The notes below the pieces were generated by a model. The model did no database searches and had not been told where the DNA came from. It saw only the letters and a program-made list of their open reading frames with translations. Positions 10,717 to 22,640 of a stretch of DNA of 64,000 nt are shown piece after piece (position 1 is the stretch's first letter; each line of letters starts with the position of its first letter). The translations under genes were made by a program, and so were the position numbers. Origin of the DNA: Nemophila menziesii (Eukaryota; Streptophyta; Magnoliopsida; Boraginales; Hydrophyllaceae); the NCBI GenBank assembly GCA_029959085.1, contig JARWIR010000005.1, positions 6,140,501 through 6,204,500 on the forward strand, written 5' to 3'.

Positions 10717-10732
10717 AAATACAATTTAATCT

Positions 10733-12130
10733 GAAAGAGTATTAAAATTTGGGGAGATCAATGGATCCCAAATGAAACTTATATAACAAAACCTTTGGGT
10801 TGTGATTTAATATATGTTTCTGAACTATTTTGTTTTGCAAAATTTGAGTGGAATATGCAGATTATAAATCAATTGTTTGATGAAAATGTTAGTGCAACCA
10901 TAGCTAATATATATATCCCACCATTCCCATGTGAAGACATTCCTTTTTGGAGTTGCTCACATGATGGAGAGGTGAATGTTAGAGATATATATAAAGTATT
11001 ATGGAGGGCAAAACAAGATCAATACATTATTAGTAATAAAGGATTGGCTGAACCTTCTTTTAAATTGGATACTGATGACTGGAAGTTTATTTGGAAAATG
11101 AAAGTTCAACCAAAAATCAAAAACTTTATTTGGAAATGCTGTGAGAATGCATTACCAACTTATGAAAATAGAAAGATCAGAAAATCTTGTGACTCATCTA
11201 TCTGTCTTATATGTGAAAGTGAAAATGAGAATGTTGAACACTTGCTTTTTCATTGTTCTTGGGCCAAAGCTGTATGGCTTGCGAGTCCTCTATGTTTTAA
11301 AGCTCTTGCTGAACCATCCTTTCATTTCAAGAAATGGATTAATTTTATAAGAATGTGTATTCTTGAGAATGATAAGTTTGATTTTAAATTTGGCGAAATG
11401 GCTTGCACTATAGCTTGGTTCATCTGGAAAGGCAGGAATGAGTTTTTATTTAGAGGAGTTACTCCCGACCCTTATGAAACTGTCCAAAAAGCGTTAAAGG
11501 CCTATGATGAATACACCTATGCTAATAGATTAATTTCTGAGGCTAATGTTCATTGTAATCCTATTGATATTCATGATCCACATACTTCTTTTTTGAGAAA
11601 CAGTGAAAGTTTAAACTCTAAAACTGGATGGACCCCACCTAGTTAATTTAATTACTAAGCAAGCCTCTGTTGCATGTGTAATTAGGGATTCAAAGGGCAT
11701 GATGATTGATGGATTAGCTAGCATTGTGGCTGCAAACTCTCCTGTTGAAGCTGAGGCAAGAGGGATTCTTAGTGCTTGTGAATTAGCTGCTTCACTTCCT
11801 AAAGGATCAGTTGAGATAGAGAGTGATTGTACTTTGTTAGTTAATCAAACTGTAATAGGAGCTAAATTGTCTAGTGTTACTAAGGTTTTGGTATCTTATA
11901 TTCGTAGATGTGTTATTTTGTGTAATCTTAAGGTCTCTTTTGCCAAGAGATCAAAGAATGCTTGTGCTGATTGGGTTTCTAAACAAAAGCTCAAGGGCTT
12001 ATTGTTTAGTCTTTGTAACTTAGTTCCCCCTCCCCAATTAGCCAAACTCTTACTTGCTGATTTCCAACCATTAGGGATTGGATAAGTGTTTGTATTCTTC
12101 TTTTTAATATATCTCTTTCGACTAAAAAAA
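10733..12130 (+). mobile_element. 5'-truncated L1-clade LINE with 16-bp target duplication
   Basis: The insert is bounded by identical AAATACAATTTAATCT at 10717-10732 and 12131-12146 and ends in a short poly-A at about 12124-12130. It keeps only the 3' fifth of ORF2 plus a 3' UTR of about 40 bp ending TTTCGACT before the A tract. Protein similarity is highest to the LINE at 31679-37927. Confidence 0.9.
10741..12085 (+). pseudogene. LINE ORF2 3' fragment (zf-RVT and broken RNase H)
   Basis: The first frame, 10741-11646, begins inside ORF2 just after RT and carries the zinc-binding zf-RVT motif (WKFIWKMKVQPKIKNFIWKC, then C-X2-C and H-X4-C spacing near 11205-11265). The second frame, about 11660-12085, is the RNase H tail with EAEARG, ESDCTL and CADWVSKQ. 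Between them about 15 codons are lost with a frame change, removing the NTDAS segment that holds the first catalytic Asp. The usual C-terminal G-I-G end is kept. Not functional. Confidence 0.85.
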
Positions 12131-12146
12131 AAATACAATTTAATCT

Positions 12147-12736
12147 TAAAATTAATTATTCAAATAATTTTAAGAAAAAACATACCTACTGAATCACTTT
12201 TTGGGTGATCATCTAAAATTTAGAAGTGATTAAACCATTCCTTAACAAATTATCATACTAAAATAGTCTTATTTAAGAGATAATCACCCCAAAGGTTTTG
12301 AACATACTCATCCTTTTAACACATGGATATCTCTCTAGTCTTTTTTATCTTTTATTAAAAGTTACAAACAAATTTTAACACTATAGGCTAAAATTTTAAT
12401 TATTTTTTTACTCTTTTTTATTTTTTATTTCATATATATACTAATTTTGTTTAGAAATGTTTAGAAACACTAAAATCTCATTCTCTCTCCTCTCTTTTAT
12501 CTTCTTCCGTAACCTCACTCTCTCTCTATTTTCTCCATGAAAATCACATGAAAACTAAACTAGCTTCCATGTACCATGGAGAAGATGAACAACCGGTCCC
12601 TCACGAGCTCGAGAAGAATTCGCCGCCTGGATCTTTTCAGGTGAAGCACAACGAAGCTGGTGCCGTTGCATTCTGACGAAGCACATCGAAGCCAACTCAT
12701 ATATCCACCGGAGGCTTCAACTCCAACCATGGCAGC
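12147..12736. other. AT-rich intergenic DNA and pyrimidine-rich tract
   Basis: No coding region supported. Around 12475-12535 there are CTCT-rich runs, and 12560-12736 is less AT-rich, but no gene was recognised. The latter continues on the far side of the solo LTR at 14306. Confidence 0.45.
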
Positions 12737-12741
12737 TCTGC

Positions 12742-14300
12742 TGGTGGTCCTTTGTGTGTTCTAAAATAAATGCAAAAGTAATCGAACCACAACCGCAAGT
12801 GTACGGTTGTCCCAAGTAGTAATAAGTGATTCTAGGATCGTTCGCAGGGACGGTTTGGTTAACTACAATGCTTATCGAATAATGAATGGTTGCACTTAGG
12901 AAAGCAAATAAAGATAATATGATTGATTGTTTGTTTTTGTTATTTCTAAGTAATGAAAGACTAAATAGAAAATGCAATTAAATACTAAAACGCAAGTAAA
13001 TAAATGTGAAACGCAAATATGAGAAAGTAGCACTTGAGAACGCAAGGGATCCTCCTAATCCTATTTCATAATCTATTCTGTTTAAGGGTTAAATTGGTCA
13101 ATTACAATGGTCGGGATTCTAAATTCCTTATACCCCCGTCAAGGTGGACTATAAGGCAATCCTAGAGTATCACTAGTCCCGTCAGGGTAAATATGATCCA
13201 CTTTTAGATGTTTAAGTTAATTACCACATTGGCCCTAAAATTAGCTAAGTTCGTCAGAATCAATAGCTTCTATTTTAGATTGAATAAATATTTCCGTACC
13301 TAAACATTCTGTCAGGATGATCCACACGCCACATATGTGGAATAGCCTATTACTAACACCTGTTCTTAGTTAGCTACTCTAAAAACAGTAAATAATCTCT
13401 ATTTATCGAAAAGAGTAAAAGTCTCAATCTAATTTAATTTAACAGAAACCCAAATTCAGACATAGAAATTCAATAGAATTGGGATTCACCCATAAAGCAT
13501 TCTCAAGTACTATAATGGAATTAGCTCATACTAATTAAAAAGAAAACTAAATTAAAAGAAATGGAATTCATAATGTATTACAAAATTAAAAATAAAGAAA
13601 ACCTAATTTCCGGAATTGGATTTGGCTGAGAAGAGAGATATAGACCCTCTCCAGCTTCTTCTTTCTTCCTTCTGTTGCTTCTCTCTGATGTTTTAATTTG
13701 TAAAAAGTGAATTGTGTGAAAAATAGAAGTCAATAACTCCTTTTATAAGCTAAAATTCGGAATAGGCCTTGGACCTAATAATAAAATACTAATTAAATAT
13801 CCAAACCTAATTTCTAAGCTCAAAATCTCGTAACTGCTGCACCACCTCCACTAAAACGGCTCTAGACGCTTCGTTATAACTCTTATTGACCTGAAATCAC
13901 TTGCAAAAGTTACGTAACTCGATAAGGAAGATATTCTCTTCAAAGGTCAGCGGCTAAATCATCTCTTAAGTGTCTCGAAATCAGCAATCTTTGGCCTGTT
14001 TTCCAGATTTGCAGCTCTAAAATCAAATTCTTTCGGGATTTATCTTCAAGTCTTGACTCCATATCACGATCTTTGACTCTCCTCTCGGATTCCATTCCTA
14101 GCTAATATTCAAAACTTACAAACTTTTCACTAAAATACACAAGATTACGCGCAAAAGTTTAATAAATCAAAAATACTAGAAATAAAATGGAAATTCCGGA
14201 TTATTGCGTTTTTAACTCAAAAGTCTATCAAAATATTCAATTAAACATAGAAAATGATGTCTCCCAAGGGTCGAAAATAAGAACAATTAGGGAGACATCA
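12742..14300 (-). repeat. Solo LTR, about 1.56-kb family, copy A
   Basis: Starts TGGTGGTCC and ends GGGAGACATCA as read on the plus strand, with the perfect 5-bp target duplication TCTGC at 12737-12741 and 14301-14305. Orientation is inferred from copy B, where a purine tract GAGTTTGGGG lies beside the equivalent end, so the LTR starts TGATGTCTCCC on the minus strand. An 11-bp inverted repeat (14255-14265 with 14290-14300) makes a hairpin at that terminus. It lacks any ORF of note. Probably Ty3/gypsy, Tat-like; lineage not proven. Confidence 0.82.
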
Positions 14301-14305
14301 TCTGC

Positions 14306-15109
14306 TCACGAAGCTCTGCCATTATTGTTGGAGCTTACTACTTCTAAGAGATCGAGCTCAATATGGAGCCCAGAATCTATGGAACTTCAAAGTTGTTGAG
14401 TAATGGCGGTAAGATGACCAAGTCGCCAAAGCACGAGCACGAAGAACGGAGGTAGAGTTTCATGAAACTCGCCGGATCTAAACTGTGAGGAGATGAACAA
14501 ACGGAGAAGAAGCTCGAGCTTGCACGAAGAAGAAGAAGAAGATTCACAGCCATTCAACGTTCGTGCTCAACAACTTTTTGTTCTCCAGGGAAGATAGTTG
14601 TCAGCTTTTTTTTCATTAATTTTAGTGTTAGTTTAGTTGACAACTTTTTTTTCCTTTTTCAACTTTAGTGTAATTTTAGTTGACATTTTTTTCTTTCTCA
14701 AATTTTGTAGTGTAAAAATACATATTATGATTTCTGGTGTTTATTTTTTTGTGTAACATTAATTTTTAAATCTACTTAGCAATTTTTCACAAAATACTTT
14801 GTATTTTTGCTCTAATACTCTGTAAAATTCCTATATACTTAGTAAAATCTATGAATACTCAATAACTTTTTAGATGACTCAATAGAATTATTAGAATACT
14901 CAATAAAAAATTCCGAATACTCAGAAATTTTTTTCGGCGACTCAATAACTTTTTCAAGTACTTAGTACTTTTTCTAGCTGGTTACTTAGTATTTTTTTCG
15001 AGTACTCAGTAACTTTTTCGAGTACCTGGAACTTTTTCCAAGTATTTAATACTTTTTTCGGCTACACTGGCGGTGGTCGGCAGTGGCTGGTGGTTGTGGT
15101 TAGAGTTGA
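14306..15109. other. Intergenic DNA with degenerate ACTCA/ACTTAG repeats
   Basis: 14306-14600 is moderately GC-rich but no gene is recognised. 14800-15060 contains about ten degenerate units of 20-25 bp around AATACTCA followed by T-rich sequence. A similar array lies at 22330-22630. Confidence 0.45.
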
Positions 15110-15350
15110 TTTTTTTTGTTACAATGGATGTCTAAAGAACTCAACACTCAGCCATATCCGACGTGAACATTCTCCTATGGGATTTCCACCCGAATATGTC
15201 CTTCGTTAGCACACTCCATACGCCATCTTTTGGATCGTTGTATGTGGAATACACATTAGTTTGTCTTAACCCAAACTTTGCTAGTCAGTCCGCAAAAGCA
15301 TTACCAGCTCTATAAATACACTTAACATCGAAAGACGTGTTTCTCTCCAA
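15110..15350 (-). pseudogene. RNase H-tail remnant (LINE-derived)
   Basis: Reading the minus strand from about 15350 gives a line like KCIYRAGNAFAD, then a stop, then LAKFGL, the conserved last catalytic Asp region of the RVT_3 RNase H found at the end of plant LINE ORF2. The fragment is short, has a stop right after the Asp, and no poly-A end could be placed. Confidence 0.5.
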
Positions 15351-15989
15351 AACCTTCCTAATATAAAGGAGGAGAGAGAAAAATGATAATGGAGGAGAGA
15401 GAAAAATGATAATGAAGGAGAGAGAAAGTGCATTTTTGTCTTATATAATATTGACTTTTTAGATCTTAAATACTCTTTCGGAGGACAGAGGCATAGGATG
15501 TTCCTTTTGTGACACAAAGATGGTCTCCTAGACCCCATAGGTAATTCACTCCTTATTTAATCATGATGTTTCGTTCATATTCATTTTCTCATCTTTTATG
15601 TACGTGTGTTTATCTTTCTAAATATGGAACCGATTAAAATTTATATCATGCAAAATATCTAAACATATACCTATAAATATTAGAGAATCCTTAAATATGT
15701 AATATAAATCCTTAAATATGAAATAATATATTAGTATCATCTTAGAATTTAAAGACTTTTTAGGCCGTCATTTTTTTCACCATAAAAACAAATAAAAGTA
15801 TGTGTAATTTAGTCACTAACAAAACAAGTCACATTTTTTTTTTTGGATATCTGAAAGGTTCTAAGACCGTGATAATAAAATAAAACTAAGAGACGGTCAA
15901 ATCATCAACTAAACACGATACTCTAAATAATTCTTGGGGTTTTCCAGTTGAATCTATGTCGTGTGAGAAATCTTCAAATTCTGTCTGGT
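15351..15989. other. Intergenic DNA
   Basis: A short direct repeat of AGGAGAGAGAAAAATGATAAT occurs at about 15369-15425. No gene seen. Confidence 0.4.
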
Positions 15990-17347
15990 TGGTGTCGCCT
16001 AGGGTGTGATAAAAATAAGATAAAAATAAGCCAGAAAACAATGCACTCTCACCCTAGACAAGCACGGTACTGCAAGTATTACAGGACGTATACAGGTTTT
16101 AATGATAATTTAAATTCGTTCTCAGGGACTTAGTGTGTTAAACGAATGAGCAAATAATTAAGAGTATCAAGTAATTAATTAAAAGATAGAAAATAAATAA
16201 GATTGATTAAGAGATGATTAATTAAACTAAATAAAATAAAAGACAATAAATAAAGACGAGAGAATATGAGATGAGAGATATAGCTTAGGTTTTGCTAGTA
16301 TGCACTAACCCTTCTAATTCTTCCTATCAAATTCTAGTTAATAAGGGAGATAATAGCTCTTAGATACTTTGTCAGGATTCTAAATTCCCATTCCTTAGAC
16401 CTTGAGAGCGACTAAGGGGGCTATGGCACAACCACGAGGCAGTCTAAACAAAGGGTTATCAAGCGCTACCAAGGCCCTAAGCAAAAAAATTCCTTCAATT
16501 AGCGATATGGTGATAAAAACAAACCCTAATGACTATCTAGTTAGAATCAGTGTTGTTAGGACCAATATCGGACACTAGACGTTATGTGCTGTTTCAATAA
16601 TTAGACTTCCCTTCCGGGCGACCATCTAAATACTATTAAGAAAGCCTAAAGTGATCAGGTTTAGGACAGACAATAATTCAAAACACATAAACAAATATAT
16701 AGGTAAGCAGATTATATCAATTTAAAACATATAATTTCCAAAGAAACTTAGATAGAAAGAAAATAGAATTCATAGATTATACATAATGCAAAACCCAAGC
16801 TATGGAAATATTAGTTCATACCTGAAGTAAATAAACTAAAAGATTGAATAGAAGACTTCATCTTGCTCTCTACAATAACTCTAATGATATAAACCCTAAG
16901 GACTAATTTATGTGAGGCAAGGATTATTTTCAAGAGTTATAAGGGTGTATTTATAGGTGTTTAGAAGCACTAATCGTTTTCTTGGAGTGGAAGACAAGTA
17001 ACTTGGACTCCAAGCCCAACTCAAATTCGTAACCCTAAAATATAGAAAAGGTAATAATCAACAACTGTTTTATTTTGGTCATAACTGCTTCAATACTTAT
17101 CCGTTTGATGAGTTCCAATAGTCGAAACTGATCGTCTCGGAAAGCTCTTTAACTTTGCTTCAGACCATTCTTCCAAATTCCTAGCCAATCTTGAGTTATG
17201 AAATCTTTTATGGTCGTATGTGCTGGAATTCAGATTTATTTGGCAACTTTATATTTCCATATCCTAGCTTTTCCTTTCTTTTCTCCAATTTCCATGTATA
17301 TCTTCTTTCCTTTATCTCTTAGAATTGACTTGGCATCTAATTAATCT

Positions 17348-17419
<72 letters not shown>

Positions 17420-17600
17420 TTAAAGCTTCACACAAAATAAATAATTAAACCCAATATGCTCTAAAAATAATAAATCATTAAATCAAGACAAGAAATAGGA
17501 AAGTGCAATATAGCATGTGAAAATCGAGTATTTAGACTTCTAAAACACTAAAAATGATATCTCCACTTAATATTAAATCATCACAAATTGGGAGACGTCA
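15990..17600 (-). repeat. LTR, about 1.6-kb family, copy B
   Basis: Same family as 24508-26070: shared GACTATCTAGTTAG, AATTAGAC and terminal hairpin (17556-17566 with 17590-17600). Here the hairpin end is followed by a minus-strand purine tract GAGTTTGGGG at about 17604-17613, as expected just upstream of a 3' LTR, which sets the orientation. Contains a TA microsatellite. No 5-bp target duplication is visible, so it is not a simple solo LTR. Confidence 0.65.
17350..17416. repeat. (TA)n microsatellite
   Basis: About 33 uninterrupted TA units inside LTR copy B; probably length-variable. Confidence 0.95.
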
Positions 17601-18744
17601 AGACCCCAAACTCAAAGTTGTATCGTCCCGATACAATAAAGATAAAAACAAAGGGAAGTCTCTAAATACACACCTAGGTCAATTAAGCACAATGGGAAAG
17701 GAGATAGCAGAATATATAGAATTGACATAAAGCAACTACTCAGAAAATTTCATGTAATAATATTTACAAACTACATACATGTACACTTCTCATATCCACA
17801 ATCAACACGACTTGAATTCAAGATTAGAGTAGCTTCGCAATGTAAGAAGGATTGGATCTTTACTCAGTTCACCAAGGAGGCTATAGATTGTTCATCGAAC
17901 TTCACTAGTATCCAAAGATCCACTTAACTACTCTCTATTGACTCAATCACTTCTAGATTACATAGCAAAGAATCAAAAGGTCTTTAAGGTTGTAATGTTG
18001 GCTTAGGGACGGTATGATAAGTATATTTGGATAATTTAGAGTGAGCTTTTGGCTCTCTCCTCACTAGTCATCAACGAATCGTCCTAGAGCTTGAGTACCT
18101 CTCATAAAACATTTCTCACTCAACCCAATGACTTTCTTGATGCACAAAGTAGCATCCCCAATAACCCAATTAAAGCATAAAGATGATCACATAAAAATTC
18201 CTCTTTGCCGGTCCAAATATATATATTCTTTTCAAATCAATTTTTTTTCTTTTGTATAGCTATGACTCTCTTTTTGATGTTGAGATATCACGCTATTTTT
18301 CTCATAGATTTTTTTCTTTTCTTTTCATGCTTTTTAGCTTTTTTCATTTACTCTTACCCCGGCAAAGCGTTACAATATAAACCTGTGAATCATCATCAAT
18401 ATAATAACAGAGCACAATTAATAAGCTCAAAAATCCCAACCCAACAACAATTCCCATAATGGTGGACCCACCACCCATAACTCAAGCTCTGAAACAACTC
18501 TATGCATCGCGATTCGAGTGCGGGTAATATGTAAAAGTCCTATAATCTAAAGGGATATGGCTTATAATGTATTGAAATAAAAAGGCTTTAGAAAGACTAG
18601 AAGGGGCTGAGAAGGATATAGAATAATAAATGGACAGCAAGCTAAAAGGAAACAAGGGGCTTATGAAAGAACCGCCTTAATCACTTTCTAAACTATGCAG
18701 TTTCGTTATTCCCTTACCTTTAGCACGTTCATCAAATGGGTTTA
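17601..18744 (-). mobile_element. Non-coding retroelement internal sequence
   Basis: Lies between LTR copy B and LTR copy D and starts with a polypurine tract on the minus strand. No gag or pol reading frame is seen. B and D belong to different subfamilies by sequence, so this may be a mosaic rather than one small element. Confidence 0.4.
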
Positions 18745-19290
18745 TGGTGGGTCCTTGTGTGTTAGAAAATAATATAGATAAAATAGAGGAACCACTGACT
18801 GCAAGTGTACAGTTGTCCCAAGTAATATATGATAATCAAGTTCGTTCTCAGGGACGGATTAGGTTAACTCTAATATTTATCAAATAGTAATTTAATTGCA
18901 AATACAGAAATGTAAAAAATATGATTTTTTTGTTTGGTTTTCTATAACTAAGACGCAAGTAAAAATACTAATTAATTGAACTAATAATGAAAGTAATGCA
19001 AATAAAGGGGTAGACGCATGGAAGAGAGTAGTACTTGAGTCACGCAAGGGTTTCACCACAAACTTTCCTAATAAGGGATGAATAGTTATAATTGTGCTAG
19101 TCGGGACTCTAAAGTCTCCTTACCCCCGTCATGGTGGACTAAGGAGCTATCCTACGGTATTCAAAACTCTGTCAGGATGGATAAAACTACTTTCAGATGG
19201 TTCAAGTTCTTACCGCTTTGGCTATTGGTTAGTCAAGCATGTCAAGGTCATTGGCGAATACCAACGACAATTACCTAGTTCTATATAAAT
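18745..19290 (-). repeat. Truncated LTR, copy D
   Basis: TGGTGGGTCC start, CTGCAAGTGTACAGTTGTCCC and TTACCCCCGTCA...GGTGGACTA match copy A. Homology fades by about 19290, so roughly 1 kb of the LTR is missing. Confidence 0.65.
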
Positions 19291-19477
19291 GATCTAATTA
19301 TGTAATCATGTGAGTAAGAAAAAAATTAACTGAAAAAAGTAAAATGATATAATTAGACTATTTACATTTTATATATTGGTGATTATTTTTTAAAAAATAC
19401 CCATTATTACTCATACTTTTTAAGATATTATAGGATGACAGATGATGTTATTGTTTTGATAATATTGAATTTCTAAC

Positions 19478-19496
19478 AATGACAAAAAAAAAAAAA
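19478..19496 (+). mobile_element. Minimal LINE scar (AATGAC plus poly-A)
   Basis: The 19-bp insert is flanked by perfect 14-bp repeats ATTGAATTTCTAAC at 19464-19477 and 19497-19510. The last bases before the A tract (ATGAC) match the scar at 10303-10320 on the other strand. Confidence 0.75.
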
Positions 19497-19510
19497 ATTG
19501 AATTTCTAAC

Positions 19511-20133
19511 GCAAAATGATATCTTTAAGGTATGTCCACTAACCTGATTAAATAGATCAACCAACCTTATATAATTGTGATCAAGTCTGATCCAACAAGA
19601 ACTCAAGTCCATGATAAAGGCCCATAAACAAAAGAGCTGCAAGGGAGAACTAAATGGCACCGGTCAGTTTGTTTTGAAATAAAATGAATCGATATTTACT
19701 AAGACCTAAGAGTAAGATAGTCCATTATTTATTTATTTTGTAATAAATTTATTAATACTTTAAAAAGAGTTAATTAAATCTATAAAATTTGATAATCCCT
19801 TATTTATCACTTTCTTCTTTGTCTACTTTTATTTATTTAATTTTCTAAAAAAAGATGTATAATATTATTTGTCCATTTTTATTACGAAAACAATTTTTCC
19901 TATTTTTTAATATTACTTTTATTAAATAATAGAAAAAGTATTACAATAAATGACCTCGTATATTAATTAAAGTTAATGGAGTAAAAAGGAAGATTATTGC
20001 ATGTTCATTTTAATCTTCGCGTACTAAAATGGTGGACAAATATAAATGGATCGAAGAAATACTTGTCTTTCTCGCATTTTGTTGGTCAAGTATTTATTTT
20101 GATTGATTATTTGCATCAAATATTCTCCTTGTG
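19511..20133. other. AT-rich intergenic DNA
   Basis: No gene seen. 19860-20070 has sequence resembling a decayed Stowaway-type MITE (a TTTATATTTGTCCACC-like stretch on the minus strand), too weak to delimit. Confidence 0.4.
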
Positions 20134-21300
20134 TGTTGGTATAATCATGTGTATTAAGTGTTAAGCTCTAAAGGATAACAAGACATTATTACACAAATTC
20201 GAATTGAAATCAAACTTAGTCAAGATTTCAGAAAGATGAAGATACCAGATCACCTAACTACACCATAAATCAATCAAGTATAACTCTAAACTAACCTCCG
20301 ATAGACTAGTGTACCTAACCACGAATATCCTCTAAGAAAATGATCAAGAGCAACTAAGCTCGGAGCTCCGACAAAACAAAAACCTAGATCAATAAATGTC
20401 ATCTAAGAAGGAGACTGGACCTCCGAGAAGATGGAAGGAGAGGACCGATATTTAAGAAGTTTGGCCCTCTGTGGTATATCTAAGAATCAAACCATTGTGA
20501 GCTCGGACCTCTGAATCAAATACTAGTTTACTGACATTCAATAAGAAACCTTTGCGAGCAACGTGCGACCCCCAAGCCATAAGTGTTTTCTTATCCGGAT
20601 GTTCCACCTAGGATATGACTGTTTGGGTTTTTCTTGATTATATATACAAGGTCGCTTTTGGGGGGAAATTAAGTCTTATAATCATCATCTTTTAAGGGCT
20701 AAAAAGGTCATCAAGAAGAGTTTGTTAGCATTGAAAGACAATTCGTAAGCATATGTTATTACTATTCAGGCTTATGTTTTATTTCTACTCATAAAGGAGG
20801 TAAGTGCTAGATAGATTACTTTCATATATAAACCTTGTGTTTTTCCTTTTATTCTAGATGAGAAGTGGGATCTTCAGCAGGCTAAAAGAGAGAGTGTGAG
20901 TTTTGAGTATTGGTTGTAATACTTAGGTATTTGTGTTGTGATTACACAAATGAAGACTTCATGTGATTGTAAAGTGATTTTGTAAAGGTTTGTATTCTAA
21001 CTTTGTTTGAAGAGAGACGAGAGATTATTGGAAATAGTGAAATCTAAAGTTTCAAATAGACCTTAAGTAGTGGATGTAGACCTCCGAGAGGCGAACCACT
21101 ATAAATCATTATGTATCGATTCTCTTCCCTTACACTTTTACTTCTTTCATGTTAAGTGTTTTATGTTATTTTTCTTCCATATATGCCTTTGTTAACTTAT
21201 ATTTCTTGCATGCATATCGTGTGTTTATTAAAAAAATTAATAGATCATATCTTATAAATTATTGGTGTCTAGAATTTTTTAATTGGTCATAATCATTACT
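20134..21300 (+). repeat. Diverged copia/Sirevirus-like LTR
   Basis: Begins TGTTGGTATAATC and contains, in the same order as the reverse complement of 1888-3273, TTGTGTTGTGATTACACAA, a GTAAAGGTTTGT stretch, TAGTGGATGTAG and CGAACCACTATAAA. The middle holds repeated CTCCGA/TCGGA words in place of the palindromes. Plus-strand orientation. The 3' end is uncertain and no internal region follows, so it is probably an old solo LTR. Confidence 0.5.
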
Positions 21301-22640
21301 TTATCCACCCACACTCTCCCACCCACCCACCCAGATCAATAAGACTTGGTCTAACATAATTCCTTATCTTATTCCGTAAGCGATTTACTTATATCTTCTT
21401 GTTTTTATGGTGTATTTTAAAAATTAATTGTCTAGGTTAAGTGTTACTAACCCTTTTAAACTATTTATATGTAATCAATTTAGTTCATAAATTATAACCT
21501 TCCACCTACAAATCCTAAATCTCCTCTCAAAATACGCTCTTCCTCCTACCCTACCCCCACCACCAGAATCATCATATTTTCATAGTGCACAATGGGGGAA
21601 ACACGGTAAAAAAGAGCTAGCACGCGTCAGAACTGCCATTTTTTAGCCATGGAGCTTCAAACTGTGAAGCCACGGTCAATCACAACTTCAATATTGTGGA
21701 TCTTGATTTTGTTCAAGGTCGAGCTCATAGCCATTGGGATTGCTGGGAGCATCACAGTTAAAGGCATGGTTCCAAAGCTTCACGCGTCCATTTTAATATC
21801 TCAAAGCTTCACATGAATAGTTCCAAATCTATGAGATGATAGCTTTGAAGCTTTGCTCCATTCCAGATCTACATCTCGATCTTGCGTCTTTAGAGAGATA
21901 TGTGTTCAAGGTTTTGAGCTTTATAGCATTTGAGCTTCACAACAGACATGGAATTCAGAGCTTCACAGCCATGATATTCGTATATAGGGAACAAGTGTGT
22001 TCCATGGCAGATATCAAGTAGGTAAGTTCAGCAACAGATGAGTGTGGAGTTGGGCATCTATACTCAGGCGCACCCATGGCAGCTTTGTGATTTGAATTTT
22101 GAAAAAAGTAGTTACTAAATAGGGACGATGTTGACGTCAGACGCATTAGTTTTATTTATTTTTGTATTATTTTTTTTTAGATTTTTTTTTTAGTAATGTA
22201 ACTTTGTAATATGTTTATATTATTATTTTTAGCTAGAATAGAATTTCTTTTGATAGATGTTGTAATTTTTTTCAATCATAACAAAAGAATCTACCATTAT
22301 TACCTTTAATATTGTGTTTATTTTTAATTTTGGGTATACTCAATGATCATACTCGGTGATTTAGGTAATACTTAGTGCTTTACGATTCGTACTCAACGAT
22401 TATAGGTAATACTCATAGAATTGACTAGTAATACTCAGAGAATACACTAAGCATACTCAGAGAATTGCTGAGTATGCTCACAAATTTGTTGAGTATACTT
22501 AGATAAATCTCGTACTTAGTGATTTTTGTACTTAACTAATCACTAAGTACGCCCCAGGTTGGTGGATGGTGGTCGAAGATTTACAGTATTGGTACTTGAT
22601 GAATCGATACTTAATGACTCACTCAGTGACTTGTTGATTT
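21301..22640. other. Intergenic DNA with AGCTTCAC words and ACTCAG repeats
   Basis: 21640-22010 has at least six copies of GAGCTTCA/AAGCTTCAC-like words in both orientations. 22330-22630 has degenerate ATACTCAG units. Short open frames here (for example 21836-22021) are not supported as genes. Confidence 0.4.

Noticed and set aside
14255..14300. 3' hairpin of the 1.56-kb repeat as a Helitron terminus
   Set aside because: The loop is about 24 bp, there is no CTRR end, and TG...CA termini with 5-bp target duplications identify an LTR.
15990..19290. Copies B and D as the two LTRs of one small element
   Set aside because: Their outer sequences belong to different subfamilies (B like C; D like A), so a single element is not supported.
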